Assembly (NCBI GenBank): GCA_016715945.1
Contig: JADJXJ010000001.1
Span: 992,001-1,056,000 of the forward strand
DNA: 64,000 nucleotides
Source: Bacteroidota bacterium
Lineage (GTDB): Bacteria; Bacteroidota; Bacteroidia; Bacteroidales; F082
Reading direction: 5' to 3'
A program made the position numbers and the translations under genes. The notes beneath the pieces are model-generated. The model searched no databases, was not told where the DNA came from, and saw only the letters and a list, made by a program, of their open reading frames with translations. Positions 28,101 through 37,003 of this stretch are shown here, piece by piece (the first letter of the stretch is position 1; each line of letters starts with the position of its first letter).

Positions 28101-28381
28101 CCCAACTTGCCAGGGCTACCGGAACACACTGGCTCACCGCCTCGGGCAGTGATCAGTTTGCAGCCGAATTTTCCCAACTTGGGCATGGGGTTTTTACCTA
28201 TACCCTGCTTGAAGCACTAAAAGGCAGCGCCGATAATGGCGACAATAAAATAACCGTCAAGGAAATTGACGCCTACCTGCAACAAATGGTTCCAGAATTA
28301 AGCGCCCGTTACAAGGGCAGCCCACAGTATCCGGCAAGTTATGGTTTTGGAAATGACTTCCCGCTTGCCATACCCAGATAA
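25106..28381 (+). CDS. Exported beta-propeller/caspase-family (C14) protein 1
   Basis: From the ATG at 25106 the product is 1091 residues, with a signal peptide (LWLFGIILYFQQLAIAQ). Residues ~25-690 form WD40/propeller-like blades (SISRDGRYALLEP, SISPDNKQIIYTV, SVGDDGRIMLWNTKSFQR). A linker with two RNLV-type motifs (27281-27304 and 27425-27448) brackets a beta-sandwich. Residues ~842-1091 are a caspase/metacaspase fold: His923 in YYAGHG and Cys978 in LDACQSAGA. Caspase-type enzymes cut after Asp or after Lys/Arg depending on branch; specificity here is unknown. It lies 149 bp after the papain-like gene and 45 bp before its paralogue. Confidence 0.9.
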   Translation: MKKIVKHLWLFGIILYFQQLAIAQEPRLVLPAIGGRPASALMVQNGKYLFLGSGDFGSIWETSGGHMLLTQKPGWWAAVEAPDKRTVALVKNHRVYFFDLEDFRVTDSVRIDQLAALAYAADGSLYAAINYRGSRVIALVDRQLKDKVDIFSTTDYKPGSNTVLSISRDGRYALLEPEKSPAQLIDLQNRSLIQSINEPKSRFYFMPGGKLAAIEETAEYQYIFKVLHVPSLREEFRFNGSTRSLPFSHGKNTFWLDDNRLMVCQEETSAVVDFGRRSVSPDFKYHSTYAPASVHTAGRVSQGVTQTVLRIITYPGNKIEEWDIRTEQYRKIREIGASVISPYYTSLAPDRFSIQLGKKKEATLGRTVMFRKITAQNDKSVYSPDGQFRYHFGNATIFSKYKVTDPSGKSIAWLTNGINEPVYSVKLNKRGNIACLVTSIGTYVVDADKMEFLREVRVGKDGEFTIDIDLGCFIDNDTKFVAVGKFTDNTFKTYCFNVATGAILWSVPGRNTHFRQTPEGILCFNRDEQQIKWLNPQNGSTMRTQDLGGPIGRNAPTILTISISPDNKQIIYTVNEKLFFYDIAKKNRVAAEFNESQSSFWSVQYFPHNPTFAISVGDDGRIMLWNTKSFQRLATLYFFNDTDDWVCMAPGGRFDGSQSALNRLYYVLGKEVIPLERLFDRYFTPGLLGQIIGDKSPAPPTPPDEENIKRLKRPPVIALRYEDKQRNLVVDDDIPTYNTSSSEITLIADATALEDVIVEIRLFHNGKRTDGNTRNLVIDDDDRSQRLSRTFVVSLNAGENHFKAVALNSQRTESVPAELKIIYTPQRPAPPSPPGSLSDMNLYMVVVGINQYKNPRYNLNYALSDATAFSNSLKQNASKLFKNIVLELVTDQNASKDGILQAFERVRAKCEAKDVFVFYYAGHGVIAGDKMFYLVPHDVTQLYGNDEALARNGISANMLKQLATGIKAQKQLFVLDACQSAGALEQAALRGAAEEKAIAQLARATGTHWLTASGSDQFAAEFSQLGHGVFTYTLLEALKGSADNGDNKITVKEIDAYLQQMVPELSARYKGSPQYPASYGFGNDFPLAIPR

Positions 28382-28426
28382 CCAGTGAATATCAAATCAA
28401 CAGCATAACTTTAAAATATATCAGCC

Positions 28427-31400
28427 ATGAAAAAAACATTTCTGATCATTTGGTGCTTACTGATTTCGACCATTGCCAGTCCACAAGAACATCCTCAGCT
28501 GGTTTTACCTGTGCTCGATTTATTCGATATCACAGGAATTCATTTTGTACCAGGAAAGAACTTATTGGTTTCCTACGGATCGGACGAAAACTTAAAAATC
28601 TGGCAGGTGGGCGATGGCAAACAACTGGCAGTCATAGCACTCGAAAGCTATGAAAAAGTCAATGATCTCTCGTTTTCGCCGGATGGTAAAACCATGGCTT
28701 TCATCACCACCTACAATCGCATCTATTGGACAAATACCGAGGATTTTAGCATGCAGATGATCGAAGGTATGGCTGAAAGCGATGCAATGCTGCAGTTTGA
28801 ATTCACCAGTTGTGCTTTTAGTCCGGATGGAAAAACATTGTACCTGGCTGGTGGAAACTATTTTGAAGTCGCAATCTGGACCATTCCCATTCTTGGTGAA
28901 AAAACTACCAAAATCATCCAAACTGCTGGTGAACCTCAGGAAATGGATGCATCTGGTGCTGACCCTGTCAAGGGAATTAAAAGGTTAATCGTGTCACCCA
29001 ACGGCAAAAGCATCTTTCTGACTGCCGGAAAAAAGACCATTTATCAGTTTAATGTCGCCAACCGAAGTATCCAGAAGTTGCCCGGTACCGCAGCCAACGA
29101 TTTTGCCCTGCTTCCCGATGGACAAATGCTTGTTAGTCTTGCAGATAATGACAAAACTCAGGTGAAGCTGTTGAATCAATCATTGCAAACCATTGGCAAC
29201 TTCCAGGTACCATTTCCTGTGGTTGGGCTCAGTTCATTTCCTCGCTCAGGGAAGTGTATTGTTGCCGGTGCCGACAGATATGCTGTTTTGGATATCCAAA
29301 ACAGAAAAGCCGAAGGTCCGTTTATTCTTCCGGTTCAGAATATCAGGCAGATCAGTATTGATGAGCATGAGTCCAACATTGCCTATGGCGGGGTAAGCGA
29401 CGAACTTTCGCGATTGGCCATCCGTAATCTCAAAAGCAACAGCGACGTTGTCGAAATGGGCATACCACTATTCCAGGCCGGAAAGATTTTTTCGAACACC
29501 GATGCTTCATGGTACCTCACAGCCAAAAGTTTTCCCGGGCACATTAAAACTTTTCATATTCAGCAAGGGACAATCCAGATAAAAACCCTCCCCATGGCCG
29601 AAACCATCGGACAAGCAGCTCTTGGCAATAAAAGGCAGGCAGTTTTCTGGGAATACGGCAGGCAACCCAAAACCTTTGATGCGTCTGCTCAAGATGTTCG
29701 TTATCAAACTTTCACAGAGATTAAGCCTGACAATGGATTGGTTTTTTCGGAAGAAACGTCCAGGGCCGCAGTATTGACGAATTACGGCATTTATGTGTAC
29801 GATGTGGCCAAAGGCCATCAGGTGGCACACCTGCTTCACCGACCAGAAAGCAAAGAAGTGAACCAGATGTATTATGCAGCTTTTAGTCCTGATGGCAGGT
29901 TTCTTGTGGCTTCCTACGGTGCCTACAACACCATCATGGGAGTAAAATGCTGGGATCTCAGCACCGGATCAACGCTTTGGCATCTGGAAAAAAGTGAGTT
30001 CGATAACTTCAAATACTCTGCCGATGGAAAACAAATAATTTGCATTGAAAACGGACGTACCCAACGAGCAGTACGCTGGCTGGAGGCCTCAACCGGGCAA
30101 ACCCTCAAAACAACACCGATTGACATGCCTCAAACAAAAATGCTTAAAGTAGTATATGCGCCCGACAACAGTACATTTCTCGACCTGGATAGGCTTGTTC
30201 TCTATGAAACAAATTCCGGACGCAAACTACAAAAGTATGTGCCGAATGGTAAGCCATATGGGGCAACCTTAATGGCAAATGGCTATTACGCATTGGTTGC
30301 TTATACTTCAAGTGCTCCGGAAGACTACCTCATAAGCAAAATTGTGCTTTATGATTTTTCGAAAAATCTGGAATTGGCCACATTATATCTATTCGACGAC
30401 AGCAACGACTGGGTGCTCATAACACCCGGCGGACATTATGATGCGACGCCCGGCGCAATGCAGAGAATGTACTACCGCCAAGGTCGGAACCTGATTGGCC
30501 TTGATGCATTGGCCGACAGGTTTTATTACCCGAGGCTTTTCGCTAAATTACTCGACGATTACACCCCACCTTCAAACGACAATATCAATAAAATCAAATT
30601 ACCTCCGGTTGTAAAAATTGGAATACCAACAACACAACGCAACCTGATTGTGGAAGAGGAGGTGACAAATATCCGGAATTACACGGTTCAGCATCAACAC
30701 ATTAAACTAAATGTTGAAGCTACAGCGCTTGATGATATTGTGGAAGAAATCCGATTGTTCCAAAACGGAAAACTGGTGCAGCGTGCCACCCGCAACCTTG
30801 TGATTGAAGATGACCCCGGCCGTTCCATGATAACCATTGAATTTGAACTTTCTCTTATTGAAGGCGAGAACCACTTCCGGGCAATAGCCATCAACAGCCA
30901 ACGGACCGAAAGTGCACCTGATGCCATAATCGTGAACTACAAACCTGCATCTAAGCCAGAACAATCCACAGCAGATATCAACCTTCATGCTGTTGTAATC
31001 GGCATCAACGAATACAAAAACCCGCGTTACAACCTGAATTATGCCAACGCAGATGCCAACGAATTTGCCCAGGTCATAAGTTATGGCGCATCAAAACTAT
31101 TCAAGGAGATCAAAGTGCACCGCCTGAGCGACAAAGAAGCCACACGCGATGGTATCATCTCGTCGCTTGAACAAGTCGCAAAAGCTGCAATGCCTCAGGA
31201 TGTATTTGTTTTTTACTACGCCGGCCATGGGGTGCTCGATGATCAGAACCAGTTTTTCCTCGTACCTCATGAGGTTTCGCAACTCTACGGCAACGCTGAA
31301 ATGCTTGCCAAACAAGGCATCAGTGCACAAACACTTCAGTTTTTTGCAAAAGAAATCAAAGCACAAAAACAATTGTTTTTACTGGATGCCTGTCAATCAG

Positions 31401-31738
31401 CGGGTGCATTACATAATGCACTTGCAATGCGTGGTGCGGCAGAAGAACGTGCCATTGCCCAACTTGCACGTTCCACCGGAACACATTGGCTCACCGCATC
31501 GGGCAGTGAACAGTTTGCAGCTGAATTTGTCCAGCTTGGGCATGGTGTATTCACCTATACCCTGCTCGAAGGACTGAAAGGCAAAGCTGACAATGGAGAT
31601 AACAAAATTACTGTCAAGGAAATAGACGCTTTCGTCCAACAGATGGTTCCCGAACTAAGCGCACGCTACAAAGGCAGCCCGCAATATCCGGCAAGCTTTG
31701 GATTTGGCAATGACTTTCCTATAGTTGTCCTACGATGA
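28427..31738 (+). CDS. Exported beta-propeller/caspase-family (C14) protein 2
   Basis: A 1103-residue paralogue of the preceding protein with the same plan. It has a signal peptide (FLIIWCLLISTIASPQ), then WD40-like blades (LSFSPDGKTMAFI, CAFSPDGKTLYLAGG, AAFSPDGRFLVASYG), and two RNL motifs (30638-30661, 30791-30814). The caspase domain from ~853 has His934 in YYAGHG and Cys989 in LDACQSAGA. The two caspase domains are highly alike, while the propellers have diverged, so the pair arose by duplication and the propellers probably read different partners. A terminator follows at 31854. Confidence 0.9.
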   Translation: MKKTFLIIWCLLISTIASPQEHPQLVLPVLDLFDITGIHFVPGKNLLVSYGSDENLKIWQVGDGKQLAVIALESYEKVNDLSFSPDGKTMAFITTYNRIYWTNTEDFSMQMIEGMAESDAMLQFEFTSCAFSPDGKTLYLAGGNYFEVAIWTIPILGEKTTKIIQTAGEPQEMDASGADPVKGIKRLIVSPNGKSIFLTAGKKTIYQFNVANRSIQKLPGTAANDFALLPDGQMLVSLADNDKTQVKLLNQSLQTIGNFQVPFPVVGLSSFPRSGKCIVAGADRYAVLDIQNRKAEGPFILPVQNIRQISIDEHESNIAYGGVSDELSRLAIRNLKSNSDVVEMGIPLFQAGKIFSNTDASWYLTAKSFPGHIKTFHIQQGTIQIKTLPMAETIGQAALGNKRQAVFWEYGRQPKTFDASAQDVRYQTFTEIKPDNGLVFSEETSRAAVLTNYGIYVYDVAKGHQVAHLLHRPESKEVNQMYYAAFSPDGRFLVASYGAYNTIMGVKCWDLSTGSTLWHLEKSEFDNFKYSADGKQIICIENGRTQRAVRWLEASTGQTLKTTPIDMPQTKMLKVVYAPDNSTFLDLDRLVLYETNSGRKLQKYVPNGKPYGATLMANGYYALVAYTSSAPEDYLISKIVLYDFSKNLELATLYLFDDSNDWVLITPGGHYDATPGAMQRMYYRQGRNLIGLDALADRFYYPRLFAKLLDDYTPPSNDNINKIKLPPVVKIGIPTTQRNLIVEEEVTNIRNYTVQHQHIKLNVEATALDDIVEEIRLFQNGKLVQRATRNLVIEDDPGRSMITIEFELSLIEGENHFRAIAINSQRTESAPDAIIVNYKPASKPEQSTADINLHAVVIGINEYKNPRYNLNYANADANEFAQVISYGASKLFKEIKVHRLSDKEATRDGIISSLEQVAKAAMPQDVFVFYYAGHGVLDDQNQFFLVPHEVSQLYGNAEMLAKQGISAQTLQFFAKEIKAQKQLFLLDACQSAGALHNALAMRGAAEERAIAQLARSTGTHWLTASGSEQFAAEFVQLGHGVFTYTLLEGLKGKADNGDNKITVKEIDAFVQQMVPELSARYKGSPQYPASFGFGNDFPIVVLR

Positions 31739-31853
31739 TTGAGCAGCTTCTGCATGATCGTCTGTTCTACAAATTATGATTTTTCGAACCATGTATTGAC
31801 TTAAGTCCCCCCTTACCGCCCGATTACCAAATTTGCAATCGTTAAAACCAAAC

Positions 31854-31884
31854 AAAAAGGCCATCCCTGTCGGATGGCCTTTTT
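31854..31884. terminator. Bidirectional terminator between caspase operon and clpB
   Basis: A perfect 13-bp stem, AAAAAGGCCATCC (31854-31866) with GGATGGCCTTTTT (31872-31884), has a 5-base loop. Its A and T tracts suit both converging genes. Confidence 0.9.
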
Positions 31885-31891
31885 GCCTGAT

Positions 31892-34483
31892 TTACTGGTT
31901 CTTATACACCAGCTGTCCATCTTCGAAATCAATCAGCAGCGGATGTTCCGGACGTACCTCACCGGCAAGGATCTTCTTCGACAGCTCGTTAAGCAGCTGT
32001 TTCTGGATCACCCTGCGAACCGGACGGGCGCCATATTGCGGATCGAAGCCGGCATCGGCAATGTGCTCAAGTGCCGCACGGCTGATTTCGACCATGATGC
32101 CATTTTTGGCCAGCATCCTGCGTGCCTGATCAAACTGCATGCGCGTAACCTCGACAATCTGCTCGCGATTGAGCGGACGGAACATGATGATGTCGTCGAT
32201 GCGGTTCAAAAACTCCGGCCGCAGCTGGGCACGCAGCATCTCAAACACCTTATTGCGGGTTTGCTCAAACACCCGCTCATCCACTTCGCCTTCAATATGG
32301 CCCAGGCGCTCCTGGATGATATGTGAACCGATGTTGGAAGTCATGATCACAATGGTGTTCTTGAAGTTCACAGTGCGGCCCTTGTTGTCGGTGAGCCGGC
32401 CATCGTCGAGCACCTGGAGCAGGATGTTAAACACATCGGGGTGGGCTTTTTCGATCTCATCGAGCAGAACCACCGAATAAGGTTTGCGCCGGATGGCCTC
32501 GGTGAGCTGGCCACTTTCGTCGTAACCCACATATCCGGGAGGTGCACCAATGAGGCGCGACACGCTGTGCTTTTCCTGGTATTCCGACATGTCGATGCGC
32601 ACCATGGCATTCTCGTTGTTGAACAAAAACTCAGCCAATGCCTTTGCAAGTTCGGTCTTACCTACACCTGTGGTTCCCAGGAAGATAAACGACCCAATCG
32701 GTCTGGAGGCATCCTGCAGTCCTGCCCGGCTTCGCCTGATGGCATCCGAAACGGCACGTATGGCCTCGTCCTGACCCACTACACGCTGGTGCAGATGAGC
32801 TTCGAGTTGCAGCAGTTTTTCGCGCTCGCTTTGCAACATCTTGCTCACGGGAATGCCCGTCCAGCGCGACACGATGCCGGCAACCTCCTCAGCACCAACC
32901 TCTTCGTTGATCATGGGCTTGTCGCCCTGCAAGGCACGCAGCTTTTGCTGAGCTTCCTCTATGGCGCGCTCTGCTTCGCGGATGCGTCCGTAGCGGAGCT
33001 CAGCCACCCGTCCGAAATTGCCCTCACGTTCTGCGCGTATGGCCTCGTTCTTAAACTCCTCAATGAGCTGCTTTTGCTTTTGAATCTCTTCGACAAGCGT
33101 TTTCTCGCTTTGCCATTGGCTGCGCAGGCGGTTGCGCTCTTCGGTGAGTTCAGCTAGCTCTTTCGAAATGCGGTCGAGTTTGTGCTGGTCGTTTTCGCGT
33201 CTGATGGCTTCGCGTTCAATCTCCAGCTGGCGGATTCGGCGCTCAACAATTTCCAGCTCTTCGGGCAACGAGTTGATTTGCAGGCGCAAACGTGCCGCAG
33301 CCTCATCAATCAGGTCGATGGCCTTGTCGGGCAGGTAGCGGTCAGTGATGTAACGTTGCGAGAGTTCGACAGCCGAAACAATGGCTTCGTCGAGAATACG
33401 CACCTTGTGGTGGGTTTCGTAGCGTTCCTTGAGCCCCCTCAGAATGCTGATGGCATCTTCTGTGTCGGGTTCGTCCACCATCACAGGCTGAAACCTGCGC
33501 TCCAACGCTTTGTCGTTTTCGAAATATTTCTGGTATTCTTTGAGTGTGGTAGCACCGATGGCACGAAGTTCACCACGCGCCAGGGCCGGTTTGAGGATGT
33601 TTGCAGCATCCATAGCGCCTTCACTTTTTCCTGCTCCCACCAGGGTGTGGATCTCATCAATAAACAGGATCACCTCGCCTTCGCTGGCCACTACTTCCTT
33701 AACCACGCTCTTAAGGCGTTCCTCAAACTCACCTTTATACATAGCCCCGGCAATGAGCGCACCCATATCGAGCGAATAAATCTGCTTGCTCTTTAGGTTT
33801 TCCGGCACATCGCCATTCACAATGCGGTGGGCCAGACCTTCAGCTATGGCAGTTTTTCCCACCCCCGGCTCGCCAATCAGTATGGGGTTATTTTTGGTAC
33901 GCCTCGACAGGATCTGCAGCACGCGACGAATCTCCTCATCGCGACCGATTACCGGGTCGAGCTTCCCTTGCCGGGCAAGGTCGTTAAGGTTGCGTGCATA
34001 ACGTCCAAGCGCTTCAAGCGACTGCTCAGCGGAAGGGGTATTCACTTTCTGACCCTTGCGCAACCGGGCTATTACCTCTTCGAGCGCCATGCGGCTGATA
34101 TTGTTGTCTTTCAGCATCCGGCCTGCAGTGGTGCTGGAGTCAAATATGGCCAGCAACAAATGGTCGATGGCCACATACTCGTCGCCCATTTCACGCGCAA
34201 TGGCCAAAGAGGCTTGCAGCGTGCGGCTCAGCTCGTTCGAAAAATACTGCTCTCCGCCCTGCACCTTAGGCAATGCCTTGAGCGACTGATCCACTGCACG
34301 TGTAAAAACATCCGCGTTAACGTCCAACTTGCCCAAAATATGCGGCATGATGTGGGTGTCAGCCAACAACAAACCTTTGAGCAGGTGCAGGTTTTCCACC
34401 GCCTGATGGCTGTGCAGCCTGGCCTGCTCCTGGGCATGCTGTATGGCTTCCTGTGCTTTATGTGTAAACTGATTCAGATTCAT
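31892..34483 (-). CDS. clpB: ATP-dependent chaperone ClpB
   Basis: The product is 863 residues, standard for ClpB. The N-terminal Clp repeat domain begins MNLNQFTHKAQEAIQHAQE. The first AAA+ module has Walker A GEPGVGKT and Walker B LFIDEIHTLVGAG. The middle coiled-coil (~400-525; EIVERRIRQLEIEREAIRRE) marks ClpB rather than ClpC/ClpA. The second module has GTTGVGKT, LLDEIEKAHPDVFN and the C-terminal sensor 2 (GFDPQYGARPVRRVIQ). It rescues aggregated proteins with the DnaK system in the cytoplasm. The gene appears monocistronic. Confidence 0.98.
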   Translation of the reverse strand: MNLNQFTHKAQEAIQHAQEQARLHSHQAVENLHLLKGLLLADTHIMPHILGKLDVNADVFTRAVDQSLKALPKVQGGEQYFSNELSRTLQASLAIAREMGDEYVAIDHLLLAIFDSSTTAGRMLKDNNISRMALEEVIARLRKGQKVNTPSAEQSLEALGRYARNLNDLARQGKLDPVIGRDEEIRRVLQILSRRTKNNPILIGEPGVGKTAIAEGLAHRIVNGDVPENLKSKQIYSLDMGALIAGAMYKGEFEERLKSVVKEVVASEGEVILFIDEIHTLVGAGKSEGAMDAANILKPALARGELRAIGATTLKEYQKYFENDKALERRFQPVMVDEPDTEDAISILRGLKERYETHHKVRILDEAIVSAVELSQRYITDRYLPDKAIDLIDEAAARLRLQINSLPEELEIVERRIRQLEIEREAIRRENDQHKLDRISKELAELTEERNRLRSQWQSEKTLVEEIQKQKQLIEEFKNEAIRAEREGNFGRVAELRYGRIREAERAIEEAQQKLRALQGDKPMINEEVGAEEVAGIVSRWTGIPVSKMLQSEREKLLQLEAHLHQRVVGQDEAIRAVSDAIRRSRAGLQDASRPIGSFIFLGTTGVGKTELAKALAEFLFNNENAMVRIDMSEYQEKHSVSRLIGAPPGYVGYDESGQLTEAIRRKPYSVVLLDEIEKAHPDVFNILLQVLDDGRLTDNKGRTVNFKNTIVIMTSNIGSHIIQERLGHIEGEVDERVFEQTRNKVFEMLRAQLRPEFLNRIDDIIMFRPLNREQIVEVTRMQFDQARRMLAKNGIMVEISRAALEHIADAGFDPQYGARPVRRVIQKQLLNELSKKILAGEVRPEHPLLIDFEDGQLVYKNQ

Positions 34484-34730
34484 AATTCATTTTTTTCAGG
34501 CTGTGGTCAAAAGTCATACCACAGCACAACTCATGTCATTTTGTCAGCATTAAAAGATGTTATAATTCAAATTACTATCTTTAAAACTATAGCCTTACCC
34601 TTTGATATCCAGATGTTTAAAATTTTGTAAAAATATATTTATGTCATTTTTGCAGTTTTTCTGATCATTCTTCTTTTTCCAGCTGTAAGAAATGGACAAA
34701 TAAATACCATACCTGGGAAGTGAGGGCATG
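34484..34730. other. Non-coding region upstream of clpB
   Basis: About 250 bp, AT-rich, with no credible ORF. It probably holds the clpB promoter; I see no palindromic CIRCE-type heat-shock operator. Confidence 0.4.
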
Positions 34731-34734
34731 GAGG

Positions 34735-35186
34735 GGCATAGAGAGTTTTTTAACCACAGAGGACACGGAGGGGCACAGAGTTTTTTTTACCACAGAGGGC
34801 ACAGAGGGGCACAGAGTTTCTCTCTCTCTGTGTATCTCTGTGTTCTCTGTGGTGAATTGTTTTTTAACCACAGAGGACACGGAGGGGCACAGAGTTTTTT
34901 TACCACAGAGGGCACAGAGGGGCACAGAGTTTCTCTCTCTTTGTGTATCTCTGTGTTCTCTGTGGTGAATTGTTTTTTAACCACATAGGGCGCAGAGGGC
35001 CACAAAGGTTTTTTTAACCACAAAGGGCACAGAGGGGCACAGAGTTTCTCTCTCTCTGTGTATCTCTGTGTTCTCTGTGGTGAATTGTTTTTTAACCACA
35101 TAGGGCACAGAGGGGCACAGGTTTTATTTACCAGAGTGGGCACAGAGGGGCACGGAGTTTCTCTCTCCGTGTATCTCTGTGTTGGT
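34735..35186. repeat. Tandem array of ~114-bp self-complementary repeats
   Basis: About four units are visible; the GAATTGT landmark ends at 34860, 34973 and 35088, giving periods of 113 and 115 bp. Each unit holds ACCACAGAGGGCACAGAGG and then its near-complement CTCTGTGTTCTCTGTGGT, so a unit can fold into a long hairpin with a CT-rich loop region. The last unit is degraded. Open frames in all six frames across the array (such as NHRGHGGAQSFFTTEGTEGH) are by-products of the repeat. Similar sequences are scattered through genomes of many environmental bacteria. Confidence 0.85.
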
Positions 35187-35506
35187 AATTTCCAGATAAA
35201 AAAATTATCACACGTAATATTGAAACGCCAGTTTCTTTTTAGTTCAAGCTTACAATCCCACGAAACTGGAGTCCGGTATTTTACCATGCCTCCTGAGCAA
35301 TTTGACCGAAAACAGACATTCCTGTGCCAACAGCCGGATTCAGCCACAAAGGCTTGTTTTCAGATACAAACATACCTGGTCCGAATCAAAAATCCAATCA
35401 TCAGATTAACGTGGTTCTATTCCGTTAAACAAGTTATAAAATGAAATGCCCCCTTGAAAAGGTTGAGGAGGCATGGTAAAATCATGAAATTAAAACCAAA
35501 GCTCAC
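35187..35506. other. Non-coding stretch downstream of the repeat array
   Basis: About 320 bp between the repeats and the end of the carboxypeptidase gene. A possible frame crosses it but has no start signal and no recognisable protein features. I see no RNA gene. Confidence 0.4.
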
Positions 35507-37003
35507 TTATTCAAGCCGGAGCACCGGCCAATGGCTTCGTTGCCTGAGCTCAGCAAATTCTTTGTAATTGATAAGCCCATACATTGATTGAGGCTCCAGG
35601 GCGAGTATCAGCCTGAGGTTGTATATCTGATTGAGCGGAACGTAGATATAACTTTGAAAATCAACGCCCTGTAAATATTCCTTTTCCACCAATGCCAGTT
35701 GATTGGCTATTTCTTCATCCACACTTTCAACAAAACCTGAAAAGCGATACCTGCTTACCTGACCTTCCTCAGGGCTAAAGCCTGTTGAAATGAAGCTGTT
35801 TCTGTTTAACCAATCTTTCAGTAGCGGCTCATTTTTTGGAATGAGGTAGCCTTTGGGAGGCATGACATCGAGTGTGGAGACCACTTTATTGTGGTAATTT
35901 TCGACAAGGAACACGGTGTCGTTTCCGGTGGCCAGCGAGCGGAGCGGATAAGCCAGCGCCTTTCCGTCGGGGAAATGCTCCTGTCGTATGGAAACCGGAA
36001 CCGGCAGCTCTTGTATCATATTGCGTGCATCTTCAACCATCGCAACAACTTCCTTGCGGTTCTGTACTGCCCACGAAATCAATGCCTCGGCTGTAAGCAT
36101 CTGGCTGTGTGCACGCCGCTCAAGCCTGTGTAGCGAATCGCGGCCATTCATTCCTTCCACGATGACCGAAAATGTACCTGTGATGGCAAAGCTCTGCCGC
36201 CCGTCGTCAATATCTGTTGTGCTGCGCCGCATTCGCTCGCCTGAAGGCAGGTGTCCTAATGTGTATTCGAAGAAACTATAATCGTACGAACGCAGCCTGC
36301 GCTCCACATACGGAAGCAGGCGGTTTGCGAAGGCATAGCGTATTTCTTCGCTGGTGTTGAGATTTGTTGGCCCGCCCAGCTGGATGTCGAAGTTGCGCAG
36401 GTAGCCAAAGGCCTCCCAGGTGTGGCCATAAGGGTAATATTCATGAAAGTCGGCAGTAAAATGCGGATCGAATTTGTCGAACACCTCCTGGATGATGCGG
36501 GTTTCGGGTTGTTGCAACAGCAAATGGTCGCGGTTCAGGTCGCCGCCCATGGCATTGCGCCTCTGGTGCAAGGCCAGTCCCATGGGGTTGCACATGGGAA
36601 GCATAACAACTGAGGCATGTTTCAGCCAATGGTCGTGTTTACCTTCGGCCAGCAACCCGGTCAGACGCAAAAGCCCCTCCATTCCGGCAGGTTCGTTGCC
36701 GTGCTGCCCGGCAAGCAACATGATGCGGATATGATTGTCCTCGTTGAGGGTGGTATCAGAAAAATAAACTATTGGAAACAGGAGGGTATCGTTCAATGCA
36801 TTGATCTCCAGCCTAATTGCCGGATGCTTTTCTGCACATCGTTCGAGAAAGTGCAAGGCCTCGCTGTTGCTTGTCAGTTGTGTGTAGGCGACCGTTTCGG
36901 CTGGTGTGAGCCAGCTGTTGCGCTGCTTGCAGGCGTGCTGCAGCAAAGACAATAAAACAATGAGAACCAGGACAATCGACCGCTTTAGAAGTCTCATAAA
37001 CAT
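35507..37003 (-). CDS. M14-family zinc carboxypeptidase, probable lipoprotein
   Basis: The 498-residue product begins with a hydrophobic signal ending in a lipobox-like LSLLQHAC, so it is probably lipid-anchored. The zinc site is His and Glu in LAGQHGNEPAGMEG, plus a later His in TADFHEYYPYG. Substrate-binding Asn-Arg lies in GGDLNRDH. A catalytic Glu candidate lies further on, around SFFEYTLGH or VIVEGMNGR. The family trims C-terminal amino acids from peptides or peptidoglycan stems. The start ATG overlaps the stop of the histidine kinase gene by one base, so the two are translationally coupled. Confidence 0.85.
   Translation of the reverse strand: MFMRLLKRSIVLVLIVLLSLLQHACKQRNSWLTPAETVAYTQLTSNSEALHFLERCAEKHPAIRLEINALNDTLLFPIVYFSDTTLNEDNHIRIMLLAGQHGNEPAGMEGLLRLTGLLAEGKHDHWLKHASVVMLPMCNPMGLALHQRRNAMGGDLNRDHLLLQQPETRIIQEVFDKFDPHFTADFHEYYPYGHTWEAFGYLRNFDIQLGGPTNLNTSEEIRYAFANRLLPYVERRLRSYDYSFFEYTLGHLPSGERMRRSTTDIDDGRQSFAITGTFSVIVEGMNGRDSLHRLERRAHSQMLTAEALISWAVQNRKEVVAMVEDARNMIQELPVPVSIRQEHFPDGKALAYPLRSLATGNDTVFLVENYHNKVVSTLDVMPPKGYLIPKNEPLLKDWLNRNSFISTGFSPEEGQVSRYRFSGFVESVDEEIANQLALVEKEYLQGVDFQSYIYVPLNQIYNLRLILALEPQSMYGLINYKEFAELRQRSHWPVLRLE

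Noticed and set aside
34735..35186. Possible CRISPR array
   Set aside because: The repeated unit is ~114 bp with almost no unique spacer sequence and no cas genes nearby; it is a tandem hairpin repeat.
34720..35347. Several open frames on both strands across the repeat array
   Set aside because: They translate the CAGAGGGCACAGAGG-type repeat into low-complexity peptides and exist on both strands at once; no start signals or protein families.
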